A stretch of DNA of 64,000 nucleotides from Gracilaria domingensis (GCA_022539475.1 VCMS01000083.1:62001-126000), one strand, 5' to 3'; positions 20,481-33,265 are shown, numbered from the stretch's first letter. A program made the numbers and translations. The notes: generated by a model from the letters alone, not told the origin.

Positions 20481-22110
20481 TTGCACAAATGTTTGCACAA
20501 AGACCAGAACTGGAGACCTCTAAGTAAACACTCAGCCATACTCCCAAGCACACAAATGTCTGACGCTATCACCGTCGCTGACGTTCGTGACCAGGTTAAG
20601 CAAGCTTTGTTCGAGCGCTTTAACCTCCATACAAGCTTTCGAAATTTGCAGACAAAATTCAACATTTCTGACTAGCGCCTCAGTAAGGCATATAAGGCTT
20701 AGAAGAGTGCATATCCGAGCCAAAACCTCAGAACTGCAACGAAATCGCTCTTCGTTCCTCAAAAACGGACGACCGACGGCACTTACCAAGCAAGAAGAAG
20801 CTCTTACTATACGCTCGGCACAGCACTTTGTGAAAAACAACACGCCGCTGACTGAAGTTGAAATTTGCAAGCTGGTCCAAGCCTAGGTTGCATCTCTTAT
20901 ATCTGAACGCCAGCTTCGCATAGGCTTCCAGAATAACCGTCCGACACTCGGATGGCTAGACTGTTTTATCAAGAGGCACGAGCTGCAATACTTGCCTGTT
21001 CGTATTGTGGAAAGCAACAGACCGAGCTAACTCCTTAGAAGATCGCGAGGCACTTTGGTCTTTTAGAAAGCCTTTTTGACTGCTAACATGTTGCCCTGGT
21101 AATCATTGGGGTGGTACATGGACTATCTGTGCCTCACAAAAAGGTTCAAGTGTCTACTATGTGGCTGTAATGGGCGAAAAACTGATGTATGTCGTATGTG
21201 TGTCGTATCTATAACGTGCGAATGGTTGGTTTATAGATGATATTCGTATACAACATACACAGGTGCGAATCTAAAAAAATTAGGTTTTTTTTCCGTTACA
21301 TCTGCTATCATCTGTCACGCACCAGGCACTCATACAGTACATATGCGACGCAGATACGACTTATATACGACATTGTGCCAAACACGGCACAGAGTAGGAA
21401 CCTGAACCCCCATATCAGACATTAAGCATGCATACACCACCCAAATGTTCCCCTGGATTGCCGACCCGCGTCGTATTTTTAACATTGACGAGTCGAGTGT
21501 GTCGATCTCCAAGATTCTCGGTCGGAGTCCATGAAAGAGAATTGGTAGTAAGAATTCTGTTTTGATTCAAAAGAATTTCCACACAAAAAGATCTTGTGAC
21601 CGTGTTACTGTCATGCCTTTGGTTTCAGCAAACGGCCATGTGTGGAAGCGTGCGATTGTTTTTTGGTGCAAGAGAGCAAATTACCGTTTCGTCAACGGCA
21701 AATTGCAGACATTGCATGACTTTCTGTTTCCGTGCTACCTGTATGAAAGAGAAATTCTTGGAGTAAATCAATTCATCTTCTTTGGTTGGGGTTCGCAATT
21801 TGTCAAAGAAGCGCCGCATCTTCGCCGAAAAGGAAAGGGTGGAAGGGTATGATGGACATATTCAATATAGAGCACTGCAATTGATGAAGGAAAACAGGAT
21901 CATTGTCTTCGCATTTTGCACGCACACGAGCCATGTCTTGTAGCCACTTGATTTGGGTGTTTTCCGTTCCTATAAGTCATATGTACAGAGGGATATACAT
22001 CGTTTGTCTAGAACGCGCTCTGTTCTGGATGTGTTTCACATCGCTGAAGCAATCATAATTGCTCTCTGAGAGTCGTTGGTTTACGCGAACATGAGAAGTG
22101 GCTTTCGTCA
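20480..22110 (+). mobile_element. Decayed pogo/Fot1-type (Tc1/mariner superfamily) DNA transposon
   Basis: Scattered plus-strand pieces keep the order of a pogo-type transposase: RPTALTKQEEALTIRSAQ with EVEICKLVQA (second CENP-B-type DNA-binding helix-turn-helix), GWLDCFIKRHEL, then IFNIDESSV near 21475 (first catalytic Asp of DDE_1), RVTVMPLVSANGHVWKR (21613 on), and ENRIIVFAFCTHTSHVL with PLDLGVFRSYKSYVQR near 21890-21990 (the conserved H-T-x-H and PLD-x-GVF block). Pieces lie in different frames with stops between, so it is long dead. The second catalytic Asp is not evident. A short inverted-repeat element seems to have inserted in the middle. No terminal repeats were identified. Confidence 0.7.
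21187..21388. mobile_element. MITE-like insertion inside the pogo remnant (candidate)
   Basis: The left edge carries GTCGTATCTATAACGTGCG and the right edge, read on the other strand, GTCGTATCTGCGTCGCATA, an imperfect terminal inverted repeat around about 200 bp. It separates the DNA-binding part from the catalytic part of the pogo transposase, where the family has no extra domain. Confidence 0.35.
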
Positions 22111-25100
22111 GACAGAAAATTTGAATTATGAAAAATGTTATCCATGTTTTTCTGAAGTCGAAAAATCAGTGTTTCTTGAGAAAAGGAGGGAATCGACGAA
22201 CTGTTTCAAAACAAGCGATTATGACCAATAGACCTACCTCAGCTCATATCTATATTTCGACAGAATATAATCATCTCATGTATGTTTGAATTTACGCAAG
22301 ATATTTTAGTCTTTCATAGATATCACGTGTACAGTCATAGGTAGACCATAACTTAAAGTTGTCTTTATTTTGTAAACAAAATTCAAATCTATGGAAGCGT
22401 CTCTGAGCTGTAGGTAACTATGTATAATTGTAGAAGCTTTACTGCCTGAGGAAACTTCAAATCAAAAAGGGAAGGGGTACAATTTCTTTATCGGAGTCAG
22501 TAAACTCGCTCTGCTACACAGCTTGCTCAGGTACAAACTCGGAGTTCGCGATGTCTTCTGCACGCTGGTTGGTGACATCGCCCAGAATCCTTTTTCTCTT
22601 TCTTTTGTGATTAATTTTTGAGCGGCTGGAAGTGCATGGTTATGCAGGTTTATGGCAAGAGTGCAAAGATAGTGTTTTTTACAAACAGTCGATTTCTTCT
22701 TGAGCAGCATCAGAAATGGTTTTAACTGAACAAAAATTGTTCCGGCGCCATTTTTACAAGTTCTTCAGAGAATCAAAGAAAAAAGAATCCGTAGGGGTGG
22801 GCATGGGTTGCACTTCTGTGCCCATAACGTAGCGTGGAACAACGCGTGCGGCCAAGTGAGCACGTTAGCTACGTGTGCAATAAAGTAGAGAAATTGTAGA
22901 TATTGACCGCACGTGCGGCCATAGTTAAGTACCAGGAACGGAAGTTGTTTTTGAGACATTGCCTGTACGATCACTCGCGTGGGAGGACCGGTCGGAATCT
23001 TTAACAGCGCTTTGACAAGAAAACTTCTCAGAGTAATAGACGCAAAGCTCCTTTAGAAATTTTCTTTTGATACTCAATCACTTTTTTTTAAGCGTTTCAT
23101 CCACCAAAAACAGCTCTTATGTTAATATATTAATAGCAAAGTTCCTAGTCACAAACGGGCAGACCTAAAGTTGAGCTAATCGAGCGCTTTACTCAAATTA
23201 AGACATATTTTAAAGCAGCAAAGAGCTGCTTTCAGGTATTCTGAACCTACTGTTTGGTACACCCTCAAGATTTACTGCTTATAATTGGAACAGATCACTT
23301 TTTTTGACAGAGAGTACCATTAGACATTAAACATATTTTAAAAAATGCGCCGTGTGACAGGTCGCATTTTCACTAGATTTGAGAGAACTCCTTTACATTA
23401 GATCAATCAATGCCAACAAATTACAATTCAGCAAAAAAACTTTTTTTCAACACATGGTTTAGGAGGCAATGCCTATACAAATCCTAAATTTTAAGTTGAT
23501 AGAATTCTTTGAAAAGCTTTGCCATCACTTCTCCCGAAACGTTGGTACGAATGTACCTAGGATTCCAAAAGCAGAGGCAAAAAAATCCTTATAATTCTAA
23601 ACGTTTAAAGAAATACTTTTAAAGTACTGTTTGGTTATAATTAGTAATTTGTAATTTGTTTTCTAAAGAATGTCTAGTTTCCAAAAACTTTTCAGCAAAC
23701 TAATTTTTTATTGGACTTATTAAAGCAAACTGTTACTTTTAAAAGGTGATATAAAGAACAAAATGTTTAAACACCATTTCGAACAAATTGAACTCACAGA
23801 TAAACAAGAGAGTTAAAAATGAAACCTTCTGCCTTGTTAAAAGAAGTATACAAGAATTAATTCTTGCCATACTTTGGATATTTTTCATTAAAGTTTATTC
23901 GTAACTTTTTAATCTAGCTCGCGTTCAAGAGCACTGGTTAAAATACTATTAACAGCCTTGCTGTTGTTCATTTTTGTTGCACTGGCTTTCTTCATTTTTA
24001 TTACTGCCACATCCAAACCCATGGCATACCAACTCTTTAGTTGTAATGGCTACGTAAAATATTTAGTTTTCATTTCTTTTCTTAAAGCGAATTCTATCAA
24101 ATTCTTATTGCAAGGGAGCTTTGCGAGGTTTTTTTTGAAGAAACTTGCTTCTTAAAGCACTGATATTCATTGCAAAGCTCTTACTGGGGTGGACACTGGC
24201 TAATCAGCTCAAAATTTAAAGCCAGTTTTAGCGAAAATAGAAGAAGTAGTAGCGCTAAAAGTAGTTTTGGCAATCTTTTTTCTTTTTTTGGTACACTGAC
24301 GAAAAGGGCGCGCTTCTATATAGAAACGATCTCTTTCTTTCAAACATTAATATTCGAATAAAATTATTTAAAAATATGCGCCGTGTCACATGGCGCGTTT
24401 AACGCCCTTTATGGAACATTGCTGTGATAGCATCACTGCCATTTCAACAAATGAGCGTCTGAAGAAAAACCTTTTCTTCCTTGCACATATTTAGGAAATG
24501 TATCTTAACTGATACAAAAAAAGAGGGGTTTTGTACAAAGCAACTGAAAACGGTTTTCTGGCATTGCATCCAAGTATCGTAGCATCTCTATATAGAGTTT
24601 AACAATAGCCATATCAAAAACATTATTCTGCTTTGTATTCTTTTTGTTTATAGCGTTTTCTGAGAGTATATACTACCGTTCTCCATATCTATGTGTTACG
24701 GTACAACATTTAAATTAAAATTTGGGAAAACGTTTGTTTTGAAAATTTTCATGTTTGAGTACGAGAACTTTACTTTCTACAGCCTCCAGGAGCGTCCGTA
24801 AAAAAAAGATAATTTGCTTTGCATATGGTTTTCAAGCATTCCGAAACTGTTGAAGGCTTTTGAAACTAATAAACGTAAAGATAAGAAAGAACAGATTCCA
24901 GCCACATCTGCTCCTCTTGAGATCTACATTTTGATATCAACTGATTCTTGAGGTGACAAGTTTCACTTTCGTTTAAGGTTCTGTCTAGATGTAACCTTTC
25001 TGAAGGTTCTGGTACTCCATCAGTACTTTTTTCTATGCGTAGATCAGATTTGTTGCATTGGATAAGAAGTCGAGCATTTCTCTCGGCTTTTCTTAGCCCA

Positions 25101-25744
25101 AGAGTTCGAAAATCCTTAAGGTACGATCTTAATATGAGAAATTGGGAAACATTTTCTGATCGTTAAAATTCTGAAATAAAATATTATTTTTCTTCATTCC
25201 ACTGCTTCGAAATCGATGACATGTTCGCAGAAGTTTTCATTGTTATTGCTTCGAGTTTTAATAAGGGATTAATGTCGTCCATCACAAACTCAACAATTGA
25301 GTTCTATAAATCTGGTTCTTATGTGTGGAAACTGTTTTCACAATTTTCCTTAAATCTTTTATCATTCGTTTTTAAAAAGACTGGAGAAGGTATCGAAAGT
25401 GCAGAAGAAAATTTAGGATTGTTATTGACATACTCATTCAATCTGTGGTACTTCCGGGCTTCCAAAAGGTTTGCTATCATTTACGTCAATGTCGGACCAT
25501 TAAGTAGGTCTGAGAAAGAACGAATTGGAAGGTAAGTGCGGCTGCTGCAAACCTTGGTGATCGATCGTTGGCAATATCTCCTGAAGAGACATTGAGAGTG
25601 TGTTGAATTTGTACTTCATTTTCTATTCTCTTTCTCGGTTGAACTACTTCTTGACTGGGGGGAGTATGACCTCTCTTATTGTAGGAATAACATTCTCCAG
25701 CATTTTCCAACAGTCTCTCAAAATCATAATTCACAGCGGAGTGC
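22111..25744. other. AT-rich, gene-poor tract with small hairpins
   Basis: No credible gene; frames are short and low-complexity. Perfect hairpins occur: AAAGCAGC/GCTGCTTT at 23212-23232, and a recurrent ATGCGCCGTGT(C/G)ACA-type palindrome at about 23344-23372 and 24374-24402. The 104-codon plus frame at 25221-25535 is unrecognised. Composition differs clearly from the host-gene islands. Confidence 0.5.
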
Positions 25745-26278
25745 TGTTACGATTTCGTTAATTCTGGTAATGTCTTTATTTGATTTTGTTATATTGCTAT
25801 GCTTTTATTTAATAAATCATTGTTTTAATGTGTTCTTTGAACTCATCGTGATCACGCGATCCGATTTGATACCCTAATGATCCTCAGAGTCTTCGTTTGA
25901 CATTAATTGTCATAATGTTACCAAGACAGGTCACGTCTGATGTCTGCCTCGTCAGCTGACGTCATGACTGACTTCAAAGTCTCGGTGCCTTGTTGGAACT
26001 TCTAAAAATGGACATTTTGCAGGGACTTTTAGAAGCCTGTAGAAGATTCCACTTTCGATTTCTACGCACAGTTTCTACACCAGTTGCGACGCAAGGGCCA
26101 GTTCTCATAGACATAGTTTAAAGAATATTCTAGAAATCAGCGTTAGCGACCTTATTTTCGAAGGTCTGATTTTCTATATAAAACCTGGTAGACTGCATGA
26201 CTCCTCTTCGGCAGTCACCATCGTTCACGTTCTCAACCATCGTCCCGAGTCCTCAACCACTGATCCAGTGTTCTAACA
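25745..26278 (+). repeat. 5' LTR of the chromovirus
   Basis: 534 bp; matches 32731-33265. Contains TATATAAAA near 26175, about 100 bp before its end. Confidence 0.9.
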
Positions 26279-26426
26279 TTGGTAGCCATCGCAAGTAAGT
26301 ATTGCGCTCATTTGAAACTGAGTGACCATTCAGCCCTAGTGGATTTTGCCTGACAAAATTCTCTAGGTTTGGATGAGCCACAGACGTCCAGCTCATTGCT
26401 GACTGTTAATTTCTGACCCAATTTGG

Positions 26427-26993
26427 GTGTTTCCAGTGAGCTCAATACGCCGATCCCAAGTACTGCCGTCATCGCCGTCGTTCTATACGAACACGGACAC
26501 ATCCACCGAACCGCCGTCATCGCCGCCGCCGCTGCCACCCCCCGTCAACACCACCGAAACCCCTGTTTCCGCTGCTGTGTCCACCTTGGAACCGAGTACA
26601 CCACCTCCATACACACCGTCACCACCGTCGTCACCAGCTCTTCAACAACCTGATCCTGTTGACAGCAATCCGATTTCAAGGAACCGATTGGTTTCCGAGG
26701 CTACCGAGAATACTCCACGTCATTTGCTCCCTATAGACGACGCGGCTAATATTCTTATCCTTCGCGTGGCCACCGATCGAATCAAGCGACAGCGTATACG
26801 TAACCTTCGACGTCGCTTGAAGACTTCCCGGTGTGACGACTGTGAACTCCGTTTCAATAGCCAAATGCAACTTCGCGAACATTTGTCTGGTAGCCGACAG
26901 CATAACAAGCTCCAGAACAAGCGCTCCCCACTCGGTTGTTACGATTGTGTAATTCTGTCATTCAACAATTGGAAGCACTACAGAGATCATTGA
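26427..26993 (+). CDS. Extra zinc-finger ORF in the retrotransposon leader
   Basis: Lies between the 5' LTR and gag. The N-terminal half is Pro/Ser/Thr-rich. The C-terminal half is basic (IKRQRIRNLRRRLK) and contains a C2H2 finger CDDCELRFNSQMQLREH with a second His five residues further, then a second partial finger (CYDC...WKHYRDH). The first codon is not ATG, so the true start or a splice junction is unclear. A nucleic-acid-binding accessory protein is inferred. Ty3/gypsy elements normally have nothing here. Confidence 0.45.
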   Translation: MFPVSSIRRSQVLPSSPSFYTNTDTSTEPPSSPPPLPPPVNTTETPVSAAVSTLEPSTPPPYTPSPPSSPALQQPDPVDSNPISRNRLVSEATENTPRHLLPIDDAANILILRVATDRIKRQRIRNLRRRLKTSRCDDCELRFNSQMQLREHLSGSRQHNKLQNKRSPLGCYDCVILSFNNWKHYRDH

Positions 26994-27503
26994 GGTGGAC
27001 GCAAGTACCAAGCAGCTGTCAACAAGGAAAACCGACTTCAACAGCGTTATTTCAAGTAAATTATAAGGTAACACCTTGTGTTGACAAAAGTTTCCAAGAA
27101 TCGGTTGTTCTACCCTTTAAGCTACCGTTTGTGGTTGTGTTCCAGTTTCCCCTATGTTCGTATTACTTAGCATTGTCAAGGGGGAAGTCGCCGTACAGGG
27201 CTTATTGTCTTCCCAGTCACTTGACGCTTTGCAATTGAACCGAAGAAACTTTAATTGAACCACTCCAGCTGCAATTGCAACTTACAGCGAAGGGAATCGA
27301 ACCTAGAACCTCTGAAATTGCACCCGCGCCGCCTACCCACTAGACCAGGCGCGCGGCACTGCTTGTCTGCAACCTGCAAATTGCAATTTTTTAAAGTGGC
27401 AGGGCGAGGCTCGATTTGCACTTTTCAAAAATTAGACAATTTATTTTGGCAACCCCCCTGTTTGAGCCAATTTCAAAGGTTTTTCATTCGCGCAACTCAT
27501 ACC

Positions 27504-28375
27504 ATGACGACTCCTCAAGGCAACCCAGGCACACCCTTACAGGTGCGTGCAGGCCAAATGGTCCAAAGTATGGCTCGCGCGCTTGATGAAACACGGGCTC
27601 AGATGGAATTGTTGAAGCAAGAAGAACAAACAAAGATATCCGCTCTCGAGACCTCACTCAGTGTCCTAGCCTATAAGGACAGCCCAACCACGAATCCAAA
27701 GATCAACAAGCCCCCAACGTTCACTGTAAAGCAAAACATTGACAGTTGGGTCACTCATATTCGCAATTATCTTGATGGCACCCCCGACGACAAAGCATTA
27801 ACGATTGCGCTTAGTTACATCAGTGGAGCTGCTCATGAGTGGTATCTCGCCCAGCAAAGAAATGGACTGGAGCTGCAAACCCTAGAGGAACTCTTTGAAC
27901 ATCTCCAAAAACGATTTACTATTGTCAACAAATAGAAACTTGCTCGAGACAAATTAAGCAGGTGGAAGCAGTACGAAGATGTTCAACAGTTTAATGAAGA
28001 CTTTCTCAAGATTGTGCTTGAGATCCCCGACATCAGTATGGAAGAAAAAATTGACAGATATACCAGAGGCTTGAAAAGTTACATCTGGAAAGAGCTTTGC
28101 ACCAATGAGTACAAATCTTTGACTGATGCCATTAAAGACGCTGAGCGAGTGGAATCTGCTTTCCGAAGGGGTGGACAGGCGCGGTTTGGCCGGCAACCTA
28201 GCGGCTCTGGATCATCTCAAGGACCGGTTCCAATGGATATTGGAAATATGAAGCTAAAGAAGTTAACCAAAGAAGAACGAGAGAACTGTCAAAAGCTGGG
28301 ACTCTGTTTCCGCTGTCGACAACCTGGACATATGGCACGTGATAAACAGTGCCCAGAAAACTCCCAGAGAAATTG
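27504..28375 (+). CDS. gag region of the chromovirus fossil
   Basis: Begins [19 protein letters not shown], with a helical coiled part, a retrotransposon-gag capsid-type segment ([14 protein letters not shown]) and a CCHC zinc knuckle [16 protein letters not shown] near the end. Broken. Confidence 0.75.
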
Positions 28376-31300
28376 ACTCCAGGGTCATCCGAAGAGCCCA
28401 CGTCAGTTCCACCGAACTACCATGGCACCCTACTGAACTCCATCGAAGCACAACCATCGATTAAGCCAGCAAACCCCGTACCCATTGAATCTGCAGATAA
28501 CCATCGTACCCAAGAAAAAATATCAAGCAATGGAAGACATAAACTTCTTACCTCACGCTTAGCGTCACCATTTGAAACTCCCTCTGTTGGACTACTCCTT
28601 GCACATGTATTCATCAATTGCAGGAAATGTACGGCTCTGTTCGATAACGGTTCCGACATCAGTTATTTGTCCAAAGCCATCTGCAAAAGCATGAAGATCC
28701 CAACCATTGACAGTAGTTATGAACCCGAGATGGCCAACGGCTCCATTACTGTGCTCCAAGAAACACGAGAAGATGGAGTAGATATCCAAATTGAAGAACT
28801 AAGAGAAGAAAGACGCTTCGCAATATGTGCATTATACGGATATGACGTCATTTTAGGAAAGGACTGGCTATATGAATATAACCCCTATATCAACCTCCGA
28901 ACCAATGAAATTTCTTTTGTTCACAACTCTAGAACCGTTTTCATCAAAGCAAACATTAAGAAGAACGAGAAGTTAATTTCTGTGAACACAATCAAGAACT
29001 CAGTTCGAAGGAAGCTACCTGTATTTGTTGTAGCACTTCAGCCTTCAAAAGAAGAAATCTATGAACCAGCGAATGATCATAAACTCAAAGAACTACTTGG
29101 AGATTACAAGGACCTATTTCCAGAGAAAGTACCAAAAGGATTACCCCCTCACCGAGAACAGGATTTTCCTATCGAGTTATCTCCTGAAGCAACACCTCAA
29201 AAGAAAGCCCTATATCGAATGTCAGATAAAGAGTTGAAAGAGCTAAAGAAGCAACTGAATGAACTTTTGGAACAATGTTTCATTCGACCTAGTTCAAGCC
29301 CTTGGGGTGCACCCGTTCTATTCGCAGCTAAAAGGAATGGCAGTCTAAGACTTTACATTGATTACCGAGTTCTCAATAAGTTGACCATCAAAAATAGTTA
29401 CACTATTCCAAGGATCGATGATATTTTTGACCAACTCCGTGGCGCAAAAGTATTTTCAGAAATCGATTTAAGCTGGGGTTATCACCAAATTCGACTCTCT
29501 AATAATGGATTATTAGGGGATTTGACCCCAAACTCTTGGCGGGCGTGGGGTCTTTTAGGGGTTGCCCTTTCTATTCGGTGTTCGTAGATTTTTAGGGGTC
29601 AGGGGTCACAAAACTGGCTTGTATTACTAATCGCGTGGACTACATGCAGATTTTTAGGGGTCACTTTTCGCGTAATACCTCCTTTCCACTGACCGCTTTC
29701 AGAACTAGATATGGTCATTTTGAGTTTGTTGTCCTACCTTTCGGCCTCACCAACGCACCCGCAAGTTTCATGAGCTTAATCAACAATGTACTGAAAGATC
29801 ACTTAGATAAATTCGTTTTAGTGTACCTTGACGACATCCTGATTTAGAGCAAAACTGTAGAGAAGCACTTGGAACACATTAGAAAAGTATTCGACCAACT
29901 TCGCGCACATAAGCTGTATAAGAAGCTTTCAAGGTGCGAATTTCTGAAGAAGGATGTTGAATACCTCGGGCATGTTGTTACACCAGAAGGCATATTAGTA
30001 GAGAAACAAAAAGTGAAAGCCATCACAAATTGGGAAACACCGAAGAATAAGACCGACGTTCAAGCTTTTCTTGGACTTGTTAATTACTACCGACGATTTA
30101 TTAAGAACTGGTCCGCAATATCAAAACCATTAACCGCTCTGTATGGAAAGAAACCATTCAAGTCCGGAGGGGACCAAGAAAACGCCTTCAAAATTCTGAA
30201 AGAAGCAATTTCGAGTACACCTGTGTTCCGTCATTTTGACCCAAACTGCCTATCGTCGTAACCACGAACGCATCTCAGTATGCCCCAGCAGCAGTTTTGG
30301 AACAAGTAGAAAACGGTATTGCTGACCTGTTGCATTTCATTCAAGAACCTTGAATCCAGCCGAGCAACGCTATGCCGCCCACGAGCGAGAACTTCTTGCA
30401 GTTGTAGACACGTTAAGAGTTTGGAGAGTCTACTTACATGGACAACGCTGCAAAGTGCGTACAGATCATTTTCCATTGAAGTATCTGCAAACACAGCCAA
30501 ATCTTTCTCAACGACAAGTAAGATGGCTTGAAAGGATCGTTGAGTTTGATTTCACCTTCGAACCAATCAAAGGAAAATCGAAAATAGTTGCAGATGCTCT
30601 CTCAAGATATCCTAAGCATGTTGAAAATCCACTGGCTAGTAACCTCGCTCTATTAGATGAAGCAATCTCCAGAACCAACCCGTTGAATTCTTTATCTCTC
30701 ATTGCTGAAATATGTAAGAAGGATATGCGCGCATTCACTGAAGGATACAAGAATGACAATGAATTCTCTGCTGCTTACAGGAACCCTGAACTGCTTTTTG
30801 AACGAAAAGGAAATCTTCTCTACTTCAAGAATAAGCTGTGTGTACCGAGTGGAGAAATTAGAACTAAGATTTTATTCGAGAATCATGATCTCCCTTCATC
30901 AGGACAGATGGCATTTAAGAAGACATTAAGAAGAATTTGGAAATCTTACTTTTAGAAGAACCTGAGAAAGGACGTGTACACGTACACGAAGACATGCCAT
31001 AAGTGTCAAGAGACGAAGCCAATTACCAAGAAGCCACATGGACATCTCCAGCCATTAGAACCCCCAATGAAAAAGTGGTCTCAGATCACAATGGATTTCA
31101 TTACTCCACTTCCACGCACCAAGTCTGCAAACAGTGCCATTCACGTCGTAGTTGATCGCCTTTCGAAACTTTTACGTATCATATCCACAACCAAGAATGT
31201 TTCGGCTGTCGAAACAGCCCAGCTATATCTCCAGAATATCTATCGTCATCATGGACTTTCTGATGCCATAGTATCCGATAGAGATTCAATATTTATGAGT

Positions 31301-32146
31301 CAATTCTGGAAGAAAGTATTCCGATCACTTGGCACGAAGTTGAAGCCATCATCAGCATATCACCAACAGACTGATGCACAAACCGAAATAATGAATAATA
31401 AGATCGAAGAAATGATCCGATGTTTTGTCAATTACAGACAGAATAATTGGGACGAGCATCTCATTCAATTTGAAGTTGCTTACAACTCTTCAGTCAACTC
31501 TACCACGTCATTTGCTCCCTTCTTTCTCACATATGGGGAAGAACCACGTGTTTTTCCAATGGAAATAATTACCTCCCCGAATCAAGCTGCTTCTGATTTT
31601 TTGACAAGTATCTCGGAGGCTGTTAAGCTTGCACGAAACCAAATCACCAAGATGAAAAAGTACTCTGAAACGTATTACAATCAGAAACGAACGCCTTGCG
31701 ACTTAAAAGTTGGTGACCAAGTCATGCTTTTAACTAAAAACCTCAAGATGAACGAAACAGGGGCACGAAACAAGTTGGGAATCAAGTACTGTGGTCCATT
31801 CATAATCACTGAACAAGTGAGCCCAGTTACCTTTCGACTTGATATAGGACCTGTCATGAAGCAAAGAAGATTACATGATGTATTTCACTGTCAATTACTC
31901 AGAAAATACCACGAAGACACGATCATGAGAAAATCCCAGCCAAAGCCCACAGCTATCAAACTATCTGACGGAACAGAAGAATATGAAGTACAAGCAATTC
32001 TTAATCATCGAAAACGGAAACGCAGGTCAGAATACCTTTTCAAATGGCTTGGCTATCTCTATCACGAAAATATTTGGCTCCCGGAATCCGAACTCGAGAA
32101 CTGTCCTGACCTCCTAGAACAGTATAAAAGAAGCCACATCCTCTGA
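28376..32146 (+). CDS. pol region of the chromovirus fossil (PR-RT-RH-IN-chromodomain)
   Basis: Protease with [12 protein letters not shown]; reverse transcriptase with [22 protein letters not shown] and the active-site block VYLDDILI; RNase H with [17 protein letters not shown]; integrase with a CHKCQETKP zinc-binding end, TMDFITPLP and [14 protein letters not shown]; and a chromodomain at about 31980-32125 ([31 protein letters not shown]). The domain order with integrase after RNase H defines Ty3/gypsy; the chromodomain places it in the chromovirus branch, which can target heterochromatin. Broken in several places. Confidence 0.85.
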
Positions 32147-32181
32147 ACGTACCCGGAACCAGTAACCAACCATCACGAACA

Positions 32182-32499
32182 ATGGCGAACAACGGGCAGC
32201 CGAACTTTGCAAACAATCTGCAACTCGACAATGCGAGTCAGTTCTACAGCCGTATAGTTCTTGGCGAAAGGAGGATGCTAACCTGGTTCGATGATATTAC
32301 GAATGAACTTTTCGAGAGATTTCGTCTTGCATGGGCCTCAGGTCATATTTGCTTTGCCGTTCTGCAAGTTAGAGGACAATTTCTGGCACCAGAGAATGCG
32401 ATCATGCCAAGAAAGCTATTCAAAGCTTATGAAGATGTCGCACTTCAAGATATTCATGAAGAGTTCCTTCTACTCCTATTCTTTTACCTGGTATCTTAG
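32182..32499 (+). CDS. Small ORF between pol and 3' LTR
   Basis: 105 codons from an ATG at 32182 (MANNGQPNFANNLQLDNASQ). It has no membrane span of envelope type and no recognised motif; composition is ordinary coding-like. Possibly an accessory ORF of this lineage. Confidence 0.35.
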   Translation: MANNGQPNFANNLQLDNASQFYSRIVLGERRMLTWFDDITNELFERFRLAWASGHICFAVLQVRGQFLAPENAIMPRKLFKAYEDVALQDIHEEFLLLLFFYLVS

Positions 32500-32730
32500 T
32501 TTGGTCACCTCTCCCCGGAGCCCCTGAGATACATTCTTGAATACAATTGAAAGTGCCATTCAACACATCGAGGAAATTAAAGATAATGCTGATCTTTCCA
32601 TAACGTTCGAAGCGCTTTCCGATATGGTTCGCTTCTCTAACCCTCCAGAACAGTTTGTAAATCACCCCATTCCAAATGGTAAGCCTAACAACTAACGAGT
32701 CGGGACGCCTCTCCTTAATGGGGGTAGTGA

Positions 32731-33265
32731 TGTTAGAATTTCGTTAATTCTGGTCATATTTTTATTTGATTTTGTTATATTGCTATGCTTCTATTTAGTT
32801 AATCAATGTTTTACTGCGTTCTTTGATTTCCTTGTGATTTAGCGATCGGATTTGACACCCTTATGATCCTCAGAATCTTTGTTTGACATCAGTTGTCATA
32901 ATGTTACAAAGACATGTCACGTCTGATGTCTGCCTTGTCAGTTGACGTCGTGACTGATTTCATAGTCTTGGTGCCATGCTGGAACTTTTACAAATAGATA
33001 CGTTGCAGGGACTTCTAGAAGCTTGTGGAATACTGCACTGTCGATTTTTACGCACAGGTTCTACACTAGTTTCGACGCAAGGGCCAGTACTCAGAGACAT
33101 ATGAGTTTCAGGGATATTCTAGAAATGCGTTAGAAAGCTTATTTTCGAAGGTCTGATTTTGGATATAAACCCTGGTCGATTGTACGATTTGTCCTCCGCG
33201 GTCGCCATCGATTACGTTCTCAACCATTGACCCGAGTCCTCAACCACCGATCCAGTGTTCTAAGA
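32731..33265 (+). repeat. 3' LTR of the chromovirus
   Basis: Direct repeat of 25745-26278, clearly diverged from it. Confidence 0.9.

Larger units (their letters stand above)
25745..33265 (+). mobile_element. Ty3/gypsy LTR retrotransposon with chromodomain (chromovirus), old and broken
   Basis: LTRs at 25745-26278 and 32731-33265 begin TGTTA and the left one ends TAACA. Flanking bases AGTGC / AGTGT are a likely 5-bp target duplication. The left LTR has a TATATAAAA box and is followed by TTGGTAGCCATCGC, a plausible primer-binding site. A purine-rich tract (GGGGGTAGTGA) precedes the right LTR. Parts in order: a zinc-finger ORF, gag with a CCHC knuckle, pol (protease, reverse transcriptase, RNase H, integrase), a C-terminal chromodomain, and a small extra ORF. 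The LTRs differ at roughly a tenth of positions, so the insertion is old. Reading frames are interrupted several times; it is a fossil. Confidence 0.9.
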
